From: Variovorax paradoxus
Lineage (GTDB): Bacteria; Pseudomonadota; Gammaproteobacteria; Burkholderiales; Burkholderiaceae_C
DNA: 64,000 nucleotides
Direction of reading: 5' to 3'
NCBI RefSeq assembly: GCF_009498455.1
Contig: NZ_CP045644.1
Location: 3,289,001 to 3,353,000 of the forward strand
Made by a program: the position numbers and the translations under genes. The notes beneath the pieces are model-generated. The model was not told the DNA's origin and made no database searches. It saw only the letters and a program-made list of their open reading frames with translations. Shown piece after piece: positions 16,616 to 25,395 of this stretch. Every line of letters starts with the position of its first letter. Within the stretch, counting starts at the first letter, position 1.

Positions 16616-17785
16616 TCAGGCCTCGCGTTCAAGAATCAATGTCGCGCTGCCGTGGCGCGACCCCAGGAGTCCACCGGTGCCCTGCGCCAGGGCCAGCGCG
16701 CAGTTCGGCACCTGCACCTTCGGGTGCGCCTCGCCGCGCAGCTGCCGCACGGCTTCGATGACCTTCGTGATGCCGCCCCGGTTGGCTGGGTGGTTGTTGC
16801 ACAGGCCGCCACCATCGGTGTTGAAGGGCAGCTTGCCGATGCCGGAGATCAGGTTGCCGTCCGCGACGAAGCGTCCGCCTTCTCCCTTCTTGCAAAAGCC
16901 CAGGTCCTCGAGCTGGATCAGCACGGTGATCGTGAAGCTGTCGTAGATCGACGCGTACTGGATGTCGGCCGGCGTCAGGCCTGCTTCCGCGAAGGCGATG
17001 GGGCCCGAGATCGCAGCACCCGAATAGCTCAGGTCGACCTGTCCGTTGAGCTGGCCCTTCACCGTCTCGCCGGCGCCCAGCAGGTTGACGACCGGGCGCT
17101 TCAGCGCACGCGCGATCTCCGGCCTGACGACCAGCAGCGCGCCGCCGCCGTCGCTGACCACGCAGCAGTCGAGCTTGTGCAGCGGGTCGGACAGCAAAGG
17201 GGAGTCGAGCACGTCGCGCACAGTGACCGGCTCGCGCAGCATCGCGTGCGGGTTGTGCTGCGCATGCGCGGCCGCCGCCACCTTGATCCAGGCGAGCTGC
17301 TCGCTGGTGGTGCCGAACTCGTGCATGTGGCGGGCCGCGGCCAGCGCATACATGTTCAGGGTGAGCGGGCGGTACGGTGCCTCGAAGGCGACGTCGGGCG
17401 TCGCCGTGCTGGCCGTGCGCGGGGTCAGCCCGCTGGAGCCTTCGCTGCGGGGGCGGCCGGCTAGCGTGATCAGCGCGACATTGCACTTGCCGGCCGCAAT
17501 GGCCTGCGCTGCGTGCGAGACGTGCACGAGGTAGGACGATCCGCCGGTCTCGCTCGAATCGATGTGGCGCACTTTCAGGCCGAGGTAGTCGACCATGCTG
17601 AGCACGCCGAGCCCGGGTGCGTCGCCTGCGCAGAAGTAGCCGTCCACGTCCTGCAGCGTCAGGCCGGCGTCTTCCAGTGCGCCCTTGGCGCATTCCGCAT
17701 GCAGTTGCGCCACCGTCTTGTCGGGGGCTTTGCGGGTGGGGTGTTCGTAGGCGCCTGCGATGCAGGCCTGTCTCTTGATGCTCAT
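16616..17785 (-). CDS. Thiolase-fold protein lacking the nucleophilic Cys
   Basis: A 389-residue SCP2/lipid-transfer-type thiolase homologue (start 17785, MSIKRQACIAGAYEHPTRKA). At the place where the paralogues at 18702 and 50634 carry NNNCATGSS or NNNCSTGST, this one reads SSETGGSSY, so the nucleophilic cysteine is replaced by Glu79. The C-terminal NHPANRGG keeps the His, and the final loop reads LALAQGTGGLLG. The missing Cys and the coupled DUF35 partner resemble Ltp2-type retro-aldolases or BbsB-like partners more than a conventional thiolase. It is the fourth gene of the module running from 21065. Assignment to C-C cleavage is sound; the exact reaction is open. Confidence 0.88.
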   Translation of the reverse strand: MSIKRQACIAGAYEHPTRKAPDKTVAQLHAECAKGALEDAGLTLQDVDGYFCAGDAPGLGVLSMVDYLGLKVRHIDSSETGGSSYLVHVSHAAQAIAAGKCNVALITLAGRPRSEGSSGLTPRTASTATPDVAFEAPYRPLTLNMYALAAARHMHEFGTTSEQLAWIKVAAAAHAQHNPHAMLREPVTVRDVLDSPLLSDPLHKLDCCVVSDGGGALLVVRPEIARALKRPVVNLLGAGETVKGQLNGQVDLSYSGAAISGPIAFAEAGLTPADIQYASIYDSFTITVLIQLEDLGFCKKGEGGRFVADGNLISGIGKLPFNTDGGGLCNNHPANRGGITKVIEAVRQLRGEAHPKVQVPNCALALAQGTGGLLGSRHGSATLILEREA

Positions 17786-17846
17786 CGGGTTCCTTCTGTG
17801 CAAAGGGTGGGCCAGGGCGTCCGCGATGGCGGGCCCTGCGCACACT

Positions 17847-18671
17847 TTATTGCAGGGAGCCGGCCACGGCGACGGTCTGGCCGGTGATGTAGTTCGAATC
17901 GGGCGAGCAGAACAGGTACACGCCGGCGGCGGCTTCCTCGGGCGTGCCGGCCCGTCCGAGCGGGTTGCGCTGCGCGTGGGCCTTCACGTGCCCCGGATTC
18001 AGTCCGACGCGGATGTCGCGGCCCTCGATGTGGATGGTGGCTCCGGCATCGACGTCGGCCGACGTCATGCGGGTGCGGATCAGGCCGAAGGCCACGCAGT
18101 TGACGTTCACGTTGAAGCGGCCCCACTCGCGGCTGAGCGCACGCGTCATGCCGATCACGCCGGCCTTGGCCGACGAATAGTTCATCTGGCCCGCGTTGCC
18201 GTTCAGTGCCGAGGTCGAAGAGATGTTCACGACCTTGCGGTACACCTCGCGCCCGGCCTCCAGGTCTGCCTGGTGCTGCGCCTTGATGTGCGGATAGGCG
18301 GCACGCAGGATGCGAAAGGGCGCCGTCATGTGGCAGTCGACGATGGCATACCACTGCTCGTCGGTCATGCGCTGCACCACGTCGTCCCAGATGTAGCCCG
18401 CGTTGTTGACGATGATGTCGATCCCCTTGTAGCTCTGCATCGCGGTGCCGATGAAGCGCTCGGCGAAGTCCGGCGCGGTCACGTTGCCGACGCAGGCCAC
18501 GGCCTCGGTGCCATTCTTCTTCAGCAGCTCGACCGTCTCGTGCGCCGGGTCCGCATCGAGGTCGTTGACGACCAGCCGCGCGCCTTCGCTGGCGAGTTTC
18601 AGTGCAATGGCCTGGCCGATGCCGCGACCCGATCCGGTGACCAGCGCCACCTTGCCGTCAAGTTTTCCCAT
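17847..18671 (-). CDS. SDR-family 3-hydroxyacyl-CoA dehydrogenase-like protein
   Basis: A 274-residue short-chain dehydrogenase. The cofactor motif VTGSGRGIGQAIALKL is at residues 10-25, with NNAG further on, and the active site has ISSTSALNGNAG then YSSAK (YxxxK). It presumably oxidises a 3-hydroxyacyl-CoA using NAD(P). A close paralogue of identical length lies at 62969-63793, sharing long runs such as MNYSSAKAGVIGMTRALSRE. It is 30 bases downstream of the Cys-containing thiolase and 61 bases before the Cys-less one. Confidence 0.92.
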   Translation of the reverse strand: MGKLDGKVALVTGSGRGIGQAIALKLASEGARLVVNDLDADPAHETVELLKKNGTEAVACVGNVTAPDFAERFIGTAMQSYKGIDIIVNNAGYIWDDVVQRMTDEQWYAIVDCHMTAPFRILRAAYPHIKAQHQADLEAGREVYRKVVNISSTSALNGNAGQMNYSSAKAGVIGMTRALSREWGRFNVNVNCVAFGLIRTRMTSADVDAGATIHIEGRDIRVGLNPGHVKAHAQRNPLGRAGTPEEAAAGVYLFCSPDSNYITGQTVAVAGSLQ

Positions 18672-18701
18672 GTCTTGCTCCTCGTGAAAAGTGGGTGCAG
18701 C

Positions 18702-19886
18702 TCAGGCTGCGGTGAACAGGGTGACGACGCATGCGCCGCCGAGGCCGACGTTGTGCGCCAGCGCCACCCGGGCGTTCTCGACCTGCCGCGCCTCGGCCGT
18801 GCCGCGCAGCTGGTGCGTGAGTTCGTAGCACTGGGCCAAGCCGGTGGCGCCCAGCGGGTGGCCCTTGGACAGCAGGCCGCCCGAGGGGTTGACCACCCAG
18901 CGGCCGCCGTAGGTGTTGTCGCCGTCGTCGACCAGCTTCTCGCCTTCGCCTTCGGGGCACAGGCCGAGTCCTTCGTAGCTCAGCAGTTCGTTTTGCGCGA
19001 AGCAGTCGTGCAGCTCGACCACGTCCACATCGGCGGGGCCGATGCCTGCCTGTTCGTAGGCCTGCGTTGCGGCCGCACGCGTCATGTCGAAGCCCACCAC
19101 GCGGATCATGTCGCGCGCGTCGTAGGTGCTCGGGGTGTCGGTGGTCAGGGCCTGGCCGGCGATCCGCACGTCGGTGCGCAGGTTGTGCCTGCGCGCGAAC
19201 GCTTCCGACACCACGACGGCCGCCGCGGCGCCGCAGGTCGGTGGACAAGCCATCGGCCGGGTCATCACGCCGTCCCACAGGGCCGGGGCGGCTAGCACGT
19301 CCTCAGGCGTCATGACGTTGCGGAACACGGCCAGCGGGTTGTGGGCCGCATGGCGGCTGGCCTTGGCACGAATCCGGGCGAAGGTCTCGAGCCGGGTGCC
19401 GTACTTCTGCATGTGCGCACGGCCCGCGCCGCTGAACTGGCGGATCGCGCCGGGTAAGTCGGGGCGATCGACCAGTTCGTTGGTCAGGTGGGCGGCGCGC
19501 TCCAGCGAGCGCGCGCGATCGGTCCAGACGGATTTCAGTGCGCCCGGCTGCATGTACTCGAAGCCCACCGCCAGCGCGCACTCCACGGCGCCGCTTTGCA
19601 CCGCCTGGCGCGCCAGGAACAGCGCCGACGAACCGGTGGCGCAGTTGTTGTTGACGTTGAGCACCGGGATACCGCTCATGCCCACGTGGTAGAGCGCCTT
19701 CTGGCCGCAGGTGGAATCGCCGTACACGTAGCCGGCGTAGGCCTGCTGCACGTCGCGGTAGTCGACGCCGGCATCGGCCAGCGCCTGGCGAACGGCGTTG
19801 GCGCCCATCACGTCGTAGGTGTCGCTGGTGCCCGGCTTCTTGAACGGGATCATGCCGACGCCGGCGACGAAAACCTTGTGTGTCAT
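18702..19886 (-). CDS. SCP2-type thiolase (acetyl-CoA acyltransferase)
   Basis: A 394-residue lipid-transfer/SCP-x type thiolase. The nucleophilic Cys82 is present in NVNNNCATGSSALFLA, and the other catalytic loops are SGGLLSKGHPLGATGLAQ and ALAHNVGLGGACVV. It should split a 3-oxoacyl-CoA into acetyl- or propionyl-CoA and a shortened acyl-CoA. AGGAAG lies about 6 bases upstream of the ATG. Its closest relative in the window is the thiolase at 50634, likewise immediately downstream of a matching dehydrogenase. It lies 39 bases downstream of the dehydrogenase. Confidence 0.94.
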   Translation of the reverse strand: MTHKVFVAGVGMIPFKKPGTSDTYDVMGANAVRQALADAGVDYRDVQQAYAGYVYGDSTCGQKALYHVGMSGIPVLNVNNNCATGSSALFLARQAVQSGAVECALAVGFEYMQPGALKSVWTDRARSLERAAHLTNELVDRPDLPGAIRQFSGAGRAHMQKYGTRLETFARIRAKASRHAAHNPLAVFRNVMTPEDVLAAPALWDGVMTRPMACPPTCGAAAAVVVSEAFARRHNLRTDVRIAGQALTTDTPSTYDARDMIRVVGFDMTRAAATQAYEQAGIGPADVDVVELHDCFAQNELLSYEGLGLCPEGEGEKLVDDGDNTYGGRWVVNPSGGLLSKGHPLGATGLAQCYELTHQLRGTAEARQVENARVALAHNVGLGGACVVTLFTAA

Positions 19887-19925
19887 GTCATCTCTTCCTG
19901 TGTGTGGGGGAGGGGGAGGTTGGAA

Positions 19926-21065
19926 TCAGAGCTTCCTGGCGATCAGGTCGCGCATCACTTCGCTGGTGCCGCCGTAGATGCGGTTCACGCGCGAATCGGC
20001 AAAGGCGCGGGCGACCGGGTACTCCAGCATGTAGCCGTAGCCGCCGTGCAGCTGCACCATCTCGTCGAGCGCCTTGCCCAGCGTCTCGGTGGCGAAGAGC
20101 TTGGCGATGGCCGCTTCTTCGAGCGTGAGGCGCCGGCGCATGTGCTCGCCCAGGTAGTGGTCGACCATCAGGCGCACGGCGATCGCCTGGGTCTTGATGT
20201 CGGCGAGCTTGAACTTGGTGTTCTGGAAGTCCCACACGGTCTGGTTGAAGGCCTTGCGATCCTTCACGTAGTCCAGCGTGTGTTCCAGACAGACCTCGAG
20301 CTTGGCGGCCGCGGTGATCGCGATGGCGAAGCGCTCCTGCGGCAGCTCGCCCATCAGATAGGCGAAGCCCTTGCCTTCCTCGCCCAGGCGGTTGGCCACC
20401 GGCACGCGCACGTTGTCGAAGAAGAGCTCGGAGGTATCCTGCGCCGGGCAGCCGACCTTTTCGAGATTGCGCCCGCGACGGAACCCTGCGCGGTCGGCCT
20501 CCACCACGACCAGGCTCACGCCCTTGGCGCCGGCGGCCGGATCGGTCTTGCACACCAGGATCACCAGATCGGCGTTCAGTCCGTTGCTGATGAAGGTCTT
20601 GCTGCCGTTGATGACGTACTCGTCGCCCTCGCGAACGGCGGTGGTGCGCACCGCCTTCAGGTCGCTGCCGGTGCCGGGCTCCGTCATGGCGATCGCCAGG
20701 ATGTATTCGCCCGCGCAGACCTTGGGCAGCCACCTTTGCTTCTGTTCCTCGTTGCCCAGTCGCTGGAGGTACGGCGCAATGATGTCGGAGTGGACCCGGA
20801 AGCCCGGGCCGCTCACGCCCACGCGGGCGAACTCCTCGGCGAACACGGCCGCGTGGCCGAAGTCGCCGCCGCCGCCGCCGTACTCGGTGGGCAGGGTGAC
20901 GCAGAGCAGGCCTTCGCGGCCGGCCTTGCGCCAGGTCTCGCGGTCGACGCGGCCGGCCTTGTCCCACTCGGCCTGTCTGGGCAGGCATTCGCGTTCCAGG
21001 AACCGGCGCACCGTGGTGCGGAATATCTCGTGATCGTCGCGGAAGATGCTGCGGGTGATTTGCAT
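19926..21065 (-). CDS. Acyl-CoA dehydrogenase (LCAD-like)
   Basis: A 379-residue acyl-CoA dehydrogenase. TEYGGGGGDFGHAAVFAEE, MTEPGTGSDLKAVRTTAVRE, NGSKTFISNG and the C-terminal LHGGYGYMLEYPVARAFAD are family marks. The C-terminal position that is Glu in short/medium-chain enzymes is Gly here (IYGGTSEVM). The base is instead likely the Glu in LPQERFAIAI, the long-chain/isovaleryl arrangement. It is the first gene of a five-gene minus operon and is divergent from an acyl-CoA ligase. It is strongly similar over its full, identical length to the dehydrogenase at 51847. Confidence 0.94.
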   Translation of the reverse strand: MQITRSIFRDDHEIFRTTVRRFLERECLPRQAEWDKAGRVDRETWRKAGREGLLCVTLPTEYGGGGGDFGHAAVFAEEFARVGVSGPGFRVHSDIIAPYLQRLGNEEQKQRWLPKVCAGEYILAIAMTEPGTGSDLKAVRTTAVREGDEYVINGSKTFISNGLNADLVILVCKTDPAAGAKGVSLVVVEADRAGFRRGRNLEKVGCPAQDTSELFFDNVRVPVANRLGEEGKGFAYLMGELPQERFAIAITAAAKLEVCLEHTLDYVKDRKAFNQTVWDFQNTKFKLADIKTQAIAVRLMVDHYLGEHMRRRLTLEEAAIAKLFATETLGKALDEMVQLHGGYGYMLEYPVARAFADSRVNRIYGGTSEVMRDLIARKL

Positions 21066-21149
21066 GGTGGGTTCCGGTGGTCAAAGTAAGACGCATGCGG
21101 CCAACGAAGGCCTCGATGGCAAAGATATCGAGGCGACGCGCCGCAAGGA

Positions 21150-21166
21150 CCCCCCGTGTGGGGTGG
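21150..21166. promoter_or_regulatory. Dyad operator (distal copy, ligase/dehydrogenase promoter)
   Basis: CCCCCCGTGTGGGGTGG has the same six-five-six layout as the other sites; the right arm GGGTGG is perfect and the left arm has one change. It is 85 bases upstream of the dehydrogenase start (21065) and lies in the 246-base divergent region. Confidence 0.45.
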
Positions 21167-21214
21167 CGCAGCGTCGAGGCCGACGCGCGGGTGGCATCGG
21201 GGCTGATACAGCCC

Positions 21215-21231
21215 CCACCCGACGCGGGGGG
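21215..21231. promoter_or_regulatory. Dyad operator (proximal copy, ligase promoter)
   Basis: CCACCCGACGCGGGGGG has a perfect left arm and one change in the right arm. It lies 81 bases upstream of the ligase start (21312) and 65 bases from the copy at 21150. Its layout matches the site at 28827. Confidence 0.45.
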
Positions 21232-21311
21232 CGAAAGCCCGGGGCCACGGTGATTAACTACGTTCCAGGCTGCGCAAGCATTCCTGCAAGCAGCCGATCA
21301 GGAGACAGACG

Positions 21312-23027
21312 ATGGACCCAGTTTTTCCGACGCACCCCGGCGTCATCGAGCGGCCCGAGAGCCCGTTGCACCTCGACCGGCAATACGCCCGCGACGGCGT
21401 GCCGGAGCAAGTGCACGTGCCGGAAACCAGTCTGTTCGCCAATCTCGAGATGTCGGCCCGGCGCTTCCCCGCGAAGCCGGCCATTCATTTCTACGGTGCC
21501 ACGCTCACCTATGGCGCCCTGCTGCAAGAGGTCGAGCACATGGCGGGCTACCTGCAGCGCGTTTGCGGCGTAGAGCGCGGAGACCGCGTGCTGCTGTTCA
21601 GCCAGAACTGCCCGCAGTTCATCAGCGCCTATTTCGCCATCCTGCGCGCCGATGCCGTCGTGGTGCCCGTGAACGCCATGCTGCTGGAAGACGAGCTGCG
21701 GCACATCGTGGCGGACAGTGGCGCCGTGGCGGGCTTCTGCGCGCAGGAGCTGGCCGGCCATCTGGCGCCGCTGGTGGGCACGACATCGCTGCGGCATGTG
21801 GTCGTGCATGCCTACGGCGACGCGCTGCCCGCCGACGACGCGGGCTTCACCGTGCCTGACTGGCTGCGCGAGCGCGCCCATGCCGAGGCCGGGTTTGCGG
21901 GCGGCGTGCGATGGCAGGACGCCGTGGCGGCGCAGGCCCGGCCCGGTCCGGCCATGGCCGGGCCCGACGACCTGTGCATGCTGCCGTACACCTCGGGCAC
22001 GACGGGCGCGCCGAAGGCATGCATGCACACCCACCGCACGGCCATGTCCTCGGTGGCTGGCGCCCGGCTGTGGCGGCACACGAACGCCGAAGCGATCTTC
22101 CTGGCCTCGGCGCCGTTCTTTCATCTGCTCGGGCTGCAGAACTGCGTCAACGGCGTGGTCTACAGCGGCGCCACCGTCGTGCTGCTGCCGCGCTGGGACC
22201 GGGAGACGGCCGCCGAGTTGATCGAGCGCTACCGGGTCACGTGCTGGGGCGCGCCGCCGCCGATGCTGGTCGACTTCTTTGCACAGCCGGGCATCGAGGC
22301 GCGCGACCTGCGCTGCCTGGTGCAGGTCGGCGGCGGCGGTGCGGCCATGCCCGAGGGCACCGCGCGGCTGATGCGCGAACGCTATGGCCTGACGTACAGC
22401 GAAGGCTACGGGCTGACCGAAACCGCCTCCTTCCTGCTGGCCAATCCGCTGCATCGCCCCAAGCCCGGCTGCCTCGGCGTGCAGACCTTCGGCGTGGACG
22501 CGCGGATCATCGACCCCGAGACCCTGAAAGCGCTGCCGCAGGGCGAGACCGGGGAGATCGTGGTTCACGGTGCGCAGGTCATGCGGGGCTACTGGAACCA
22601 GCTGGAGGCCAACGCAGAGAGCTTTCTCGTCATCGACGGCAAGCGCTTCTTCCGCACCGGCGACCTCGGCTGCATGGACGAAGACGGCTACTTCGCCATG
22701 CGCGACCGCCTGAAGCGAATGATCAATGCCTCGGGCTACAAGGTCTGGCCGGCGGAGGTGGAGGCCATGTTGCACGGCCACCCCGCCATCCAGGAATCGT
22801 GCGTGATCGCCAGTCGCGATGAGCGGCGCGGCGAAACCGTCAAGGCCGTGGTGGTGTTGCGCGCAGATGCACGCGACACCAACGAGGCGGACATCCTGGC
22901 GTGGTGCCGCGAGACCATGGCCAGCTACAAGGCCCCGCGCCTGGTGGCGATCGTCGACCGATTGCCGCGCTCGGCGACCGGGAAGGTCGCATGGCGCGAG
23001 CTGCAGGACGCCGAGATGCGGGCGTAG
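21312..23027 (+). CDS. AMP-forming fatty-acyl/aryl-CoA ligase
   Basis: A 571-residue ANL-superfamily acyl-CoA synthetase. The P-loop-like motif is LPYTSGTTGAPKACMHTH; then EGYGLTETASF, FRTGDLGCMDEDGYFAMRDR, and the C-terminal catalytic lysine in SATGKVAWREL. It would activate an incoming carboxylate to its acyl-CoA through an acyl-AMP. GGAG lies 9 bases upstream of the ATG. It is divergent from the dehydrogenase at 19926 and starts a plus-strand group with an SDR, a dehydrogenase and a MaoC protein. The ligase at 37211 is a clear paralogue sharing the N-terminal lead and long identical runs. Confidence 0.93.
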   Translation: MDPVFPTHPGVIERPESPLHLDRQYARDGVPEQVHVPETSLFANLEMSARRFPAKPAIHFYGATLTYGALLQEVEHMAGYLQRVCGVERGDRVLLFSQNCPQFISAYFAILRADAVVVPVNAMLLEDELRHIVADSGAVAGFCAQELAGHLAPLVGTTSLRHVVVHAYGDALPADDAGFTVPDWLRERAHAEAGFAGGVRWQDAVAAQARPGPAMAGPDDLCMLPYTSGTTGAPKACMHTHRTAMSSVAGARLWRHTNAEAIFLASAPFFHLLGLQNCVNGVVYSGATVVLLPRWDRETAAELIERYRVTCWGAPPPMLVDFFAQPGIEARDLRCLVQVGGGGAAMPEGTARLMRERYGLTYSEGYGLTETASFLLANPLHRPKPGCLGVQTFGVDARIIDPETLKALPQGETGEIVVHGAQVMRGYWNQLEANAESFLVIDGKRFFRTGDLGCMDEDGYFAMRDRLKRMINASGYKVWPAEVEAMLHGHPAIQESCVIASRDERRGETVKAVVVLRADARDTNEADILAWCRETMASYKAPRLVAIVDRLPRSATGKVAWRELQDAEMRA

Positions 23028-23033
23028 CACCTC

Positions 23034-23052
23034 GCCCGCCACCGGGGCGGGC
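23034..23052 (+). other. Stem-loop just after the ligase stop
   Basis: GCCCGCC and GGCGGGC arms flank a five-base loop, seven bases past the ligase stop. There is no T tract, so this is at most a weak or factor-assisted 3' end structure. Confidence 0.35.
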
Positions 23053-23089
23053 CCCGAAGAGAAACAGACAGGCACCGTGATGCGCCAGG

Positions 23090-23107
23090 CCCCTGCGTGC
23101 GCAGGGG
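23090..23107. promoter_or_regulatory. 18-base palindrome upstream of the SDR gene
   Basis: CCCCTGCGTGCGCAGGGG has perfect eight-base arms around TG. It lies in the 162-base gap between the ligase and the SDR, 83 bases before the SDR start, so it could mark an internal promoter operator. It differs from the other dyads in the window and was not found elsewhere by eye. Confidence 0.4.
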
Positions 23108-23189
23108 TGAGCGCGCCGCATGGGCGAACACGATCGTTGAAACAGGTCCGGGCCGAGGTCGGTCAGGCCAACCCAAAGGAGAAATCGAG

Positions 23190-24104
23190 ATGAACGCAAG
23201 CACGATGCAAGGGAAAGTCGTTGTGGTCACGGGAGCCGGCCGTGGCATCGGCCGCGCGATCGCGCTGATGATGGCGGCGCACGGCGCCAGGGTGGTGGTG
23301 AACGATGCCGGCGTGTCCGTGGACGGCGCGCTCGGCGCGGAAAAACCTGCGGACGAGGTCGTCGGCCTGATCCGCGAGAACGGCGGCGAGGCCGTTGCGA
23401 ACGGCGACAGCGTGGCGCAGTGGGACGGCGCGCGACGCATCGTCGAGACGGCCGTCGACACCTTCGGGCGGATCGACGCCGTCATCAACAACGCAGGGAT
23501 CCTGCGCGACAAGATCTTTCACCAGATGACCGAGGACGACTGGGAGTCCGTGCTCAAGGTGCACCTGTTCGGCAGCTTCAATGTCAGCCGGGCCGCGGCC
23601 GATCACTTCAAGGCGCAGCAAAGCGGCAGCTTCGTGCACATGACGTCGACCTCCGGGCTGGTCGGCAACTTCGGGCAGGCCAACTACGCGGCCGCGAAGA
23701 TGGGCATCCTGGGGCTGTCGAAGTCGATCGCGCTCGACATGGGCCGCTACAACGTGCGCTCGAACTGCATCTCGCCCTTTGCCTGGAGCCGCATGGTCGG
23801 CAGCATTCCGAACACGGCGGACCAGGAGAAACGGATCGCCAAGGCCAAGACGCTGACGCCGGAGACCATCGCACCCGTTGCCGTGTTCCTGGCCAGCGAT
23901 GCCGCGCGCGATGTCACGGGGCAGATCTTCGCCGTGCGCCGCAACGAAGTGTTCCTGATCAATCACCCCCGGCCCATCCGGTCCATGCACCGCAGCGAGG
24001 GCTGGACACCGCAGACCCTGGCCGAGCACATGCTTCCCGCGGTGAAGGCGTCGTTCGCACCGCTCGATCGTTCGTCCGACGTCTTTTCCTGGGACCCGGT
24101 CTGA
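23190..24104 (+). CDS. SDR-family 3-hydroxyacyl-CoA dehydrogenase (MFE-2-like)
   Basis: A 304-residue short-chain dehydrogenase of the peroxisomal multifunctional-enzyme type. VTGAGRGIGRAIALMMAAHG is the cofactor site; MTSTSGLVGNFGQANYAAAK holds the YxxxK active site. A C-terminal tail of about 60 residues (SEGWTPQTLAEHMLPAVK) follows the core, as in this subfamily. The start at 23190 is preceded by AAAGGAG. It is 34 bases upstream of the dehydrogenase at 24139. Expected role: oxidation of a (3R)-hydroxyacyl-CoA, pairing with MaoC-type (R)-hydratases. Confidence 0.9.
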   Translation: MNASTMQGKVVVVTGAGRGIGRAIALMMAAHGARVVVNDAGVSVDGALGAEKPADEVVGLIRENGGEAVANGDSVAQWDGARRIVETAVDTFGRIDAVINNAGILRDKIFHQMTEDDWESVLKVHLFGSFNVSRAAADHFKAQQSGSFVHMTSTSGLVGNFGQANYAAAKMGILGLSKSIALDMGRYNVRSNCISPFAWSRMVGSIPNTADQEKRIAKAKTLTPETIAPVAVFLASDAARDVTGQIFAVRRNEVFLINHPRPIRSMHRSEGWTPQTLAEHMLPAVKASFAPLDRSSDVFSWDPV

Positions 24105-24138
24105 GACGCAACGCCACGGCAACAAGGAGGAAGATGCC

Positions 24139-25371
24139 ATGAACAGTTCCATGCATGAAGAGGCGAGCGTCCTCGCGGATTCGCTGATCCGTTTCATCGA
24201 GCGGGAGATCGTTCCGCTCGAGCGCGAGCACCACGACCTGCTGGCCAGCGAGCGCACGATCTACGGCGCGGACGGGCGCTTTACCGAACCGATGATCGCG
24301 CTGCGCCGCCGGGTCCGGATGCGTTCCGCGGAGCTCGGCTTCTACAACCTGTTCGCCCCGGAGGAACTCGGGGGCGGCGGGCTCGGCGCGGAAGCCGCGC
24401 TGGTGATCCAGGAACGGTTGAATGCCGCGTGCGGGCCGGCGCGAGCGCTGGTCCAGGGCGTGGTCATGCCGTCCGCGTTCACCAACGGGTTGTCGCCCGT
24501 GCTGCGGCATCTCGACCCCCAGGTCCTGACGCGGTACCGCGAAGACCTGGCCAGCGGCGACAAGACCATGTGCTTCGGCCTGAGCGAGCCCGATGCCGGC
24601 TCGGACGTCTTCGCCATGAAGACGCGCGCCACGAAAGAAGGCGACGACTGGGTCCTCACGGGCACGAAGCAATGGATCACCAACGCGCCCTATGCCGACC
24701 TGGCGATGGTCTTCGCGGTCACCGACGAGGCGAAGGCACGCGAGCGCAAGGGCGGCATCACGGGCTTCCTGGTGGACACGAAGGCCGCGGGGTTCAGCGT
24801 GCCGAGCGTGATCCCGACGATGGGTCACCTCGGCGCCGAGATCGGGATCGTCACGCTGGACGCCGTGCGCGTGCCCGACAGCCACCGATTGGGCGCCGTG
24901 GGCGGCGGGCTGTCGGTGGCGCTCGGCGGCGTGAGCGTGGGCCGGCTGTCGATGGCCGGCACCTGCGTGGGGCTTGCGCGCTGGGCGCTGGAACAGGCGA
25001 TCGACTACGCCAAGGTGCGCAAGACCTTCGGCCGCCCGATTGCCGAGCATCAGGCGATCCAGTTCATGCTGGCCGAGTCCGCCATGGACATCTACGCGGC
25101 CAAGTGCATGGCCCGCAACTGCGCGCAGCGGATCGATGCCGGCGAGCCGGCGACCAAGGAGGTCTCGATGACCAAGGCCTTTGCCACCGAGATGCTGAAC
25201 CGCGTGATGGACCGCTGCATCCAGATCCACGGGGCCATGGGGTTGACCAACGAGTTGCGGCTCGAAGCGGGCTTCCGGCTGGCGCGCACCATGCGCATCC
25301 CCGACGGCACGGCGGAGATCCAGCGACGCACCATCGCCGCGCGCCTGCTCGCCGGCGACACGGTGTTCTGA
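24139..25371 (+). CDS. Acyl-CoA dehydrogenase, Asp at the usual Glu position
   Basis: A 410-residue acyl-CoA dehydrogenase. LSEPDAGSDVFAMKTRATKEG, GTKQWITNAPYADLAMVF, YAKVRKTFGRPIAEHQAIQFM and QIHGAMGLTNELRLEAGFR are family segments. The C-terminal catalytic motif reads RIPDGTAEIQ, with Asp where IFEGTSEIQ-type enzymes have Glu. A shorter side chain suggests an altered substrate (perhaps bulky or branched) or use of another base. AAGGAGG about 9 bases upstream supports the ATG at 24139. It lies between the SDR and MaoC genes. Confidence 0.92.
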   Translation: MNSSMHEEASVLADSLIRFIEREIVPLEREHHDLLASERTIYGADGRFTEPMIALRRRVRMRSAELGFYNLFAPEELGGGGLGAEAALVIQERLNAACGPARALVQGVVMPSAFTNGLSPVLRHLDPQVLTRYREDLASGDKTMCFGLSEPDAGSDVFAMKTRATKEGDDWVLTGTKQWITNAPYADLAMVFAVTDEAKARERKGGITGFLVDTKAAGFSVPSVIPTMGHLGAEIGIVTLDAVRVPDSHRLGAVGGGLSVALGGVSVGRLSMAGTCVGLARWALEQAIDYAKVRKTFGRPIAEHQAIQFMLAESAMDIYAAKCMARNCAQRIDAGEPATKEVSMTKAFATEMLNRVMDRCIQIHGAMGLTNELRLEAGFRLARTMRIPDGTAEIQRRTIAARLLAGDTVF

Positions 25372-25395
25372 CGGCAGCATTCAAAGGAACCGCAC

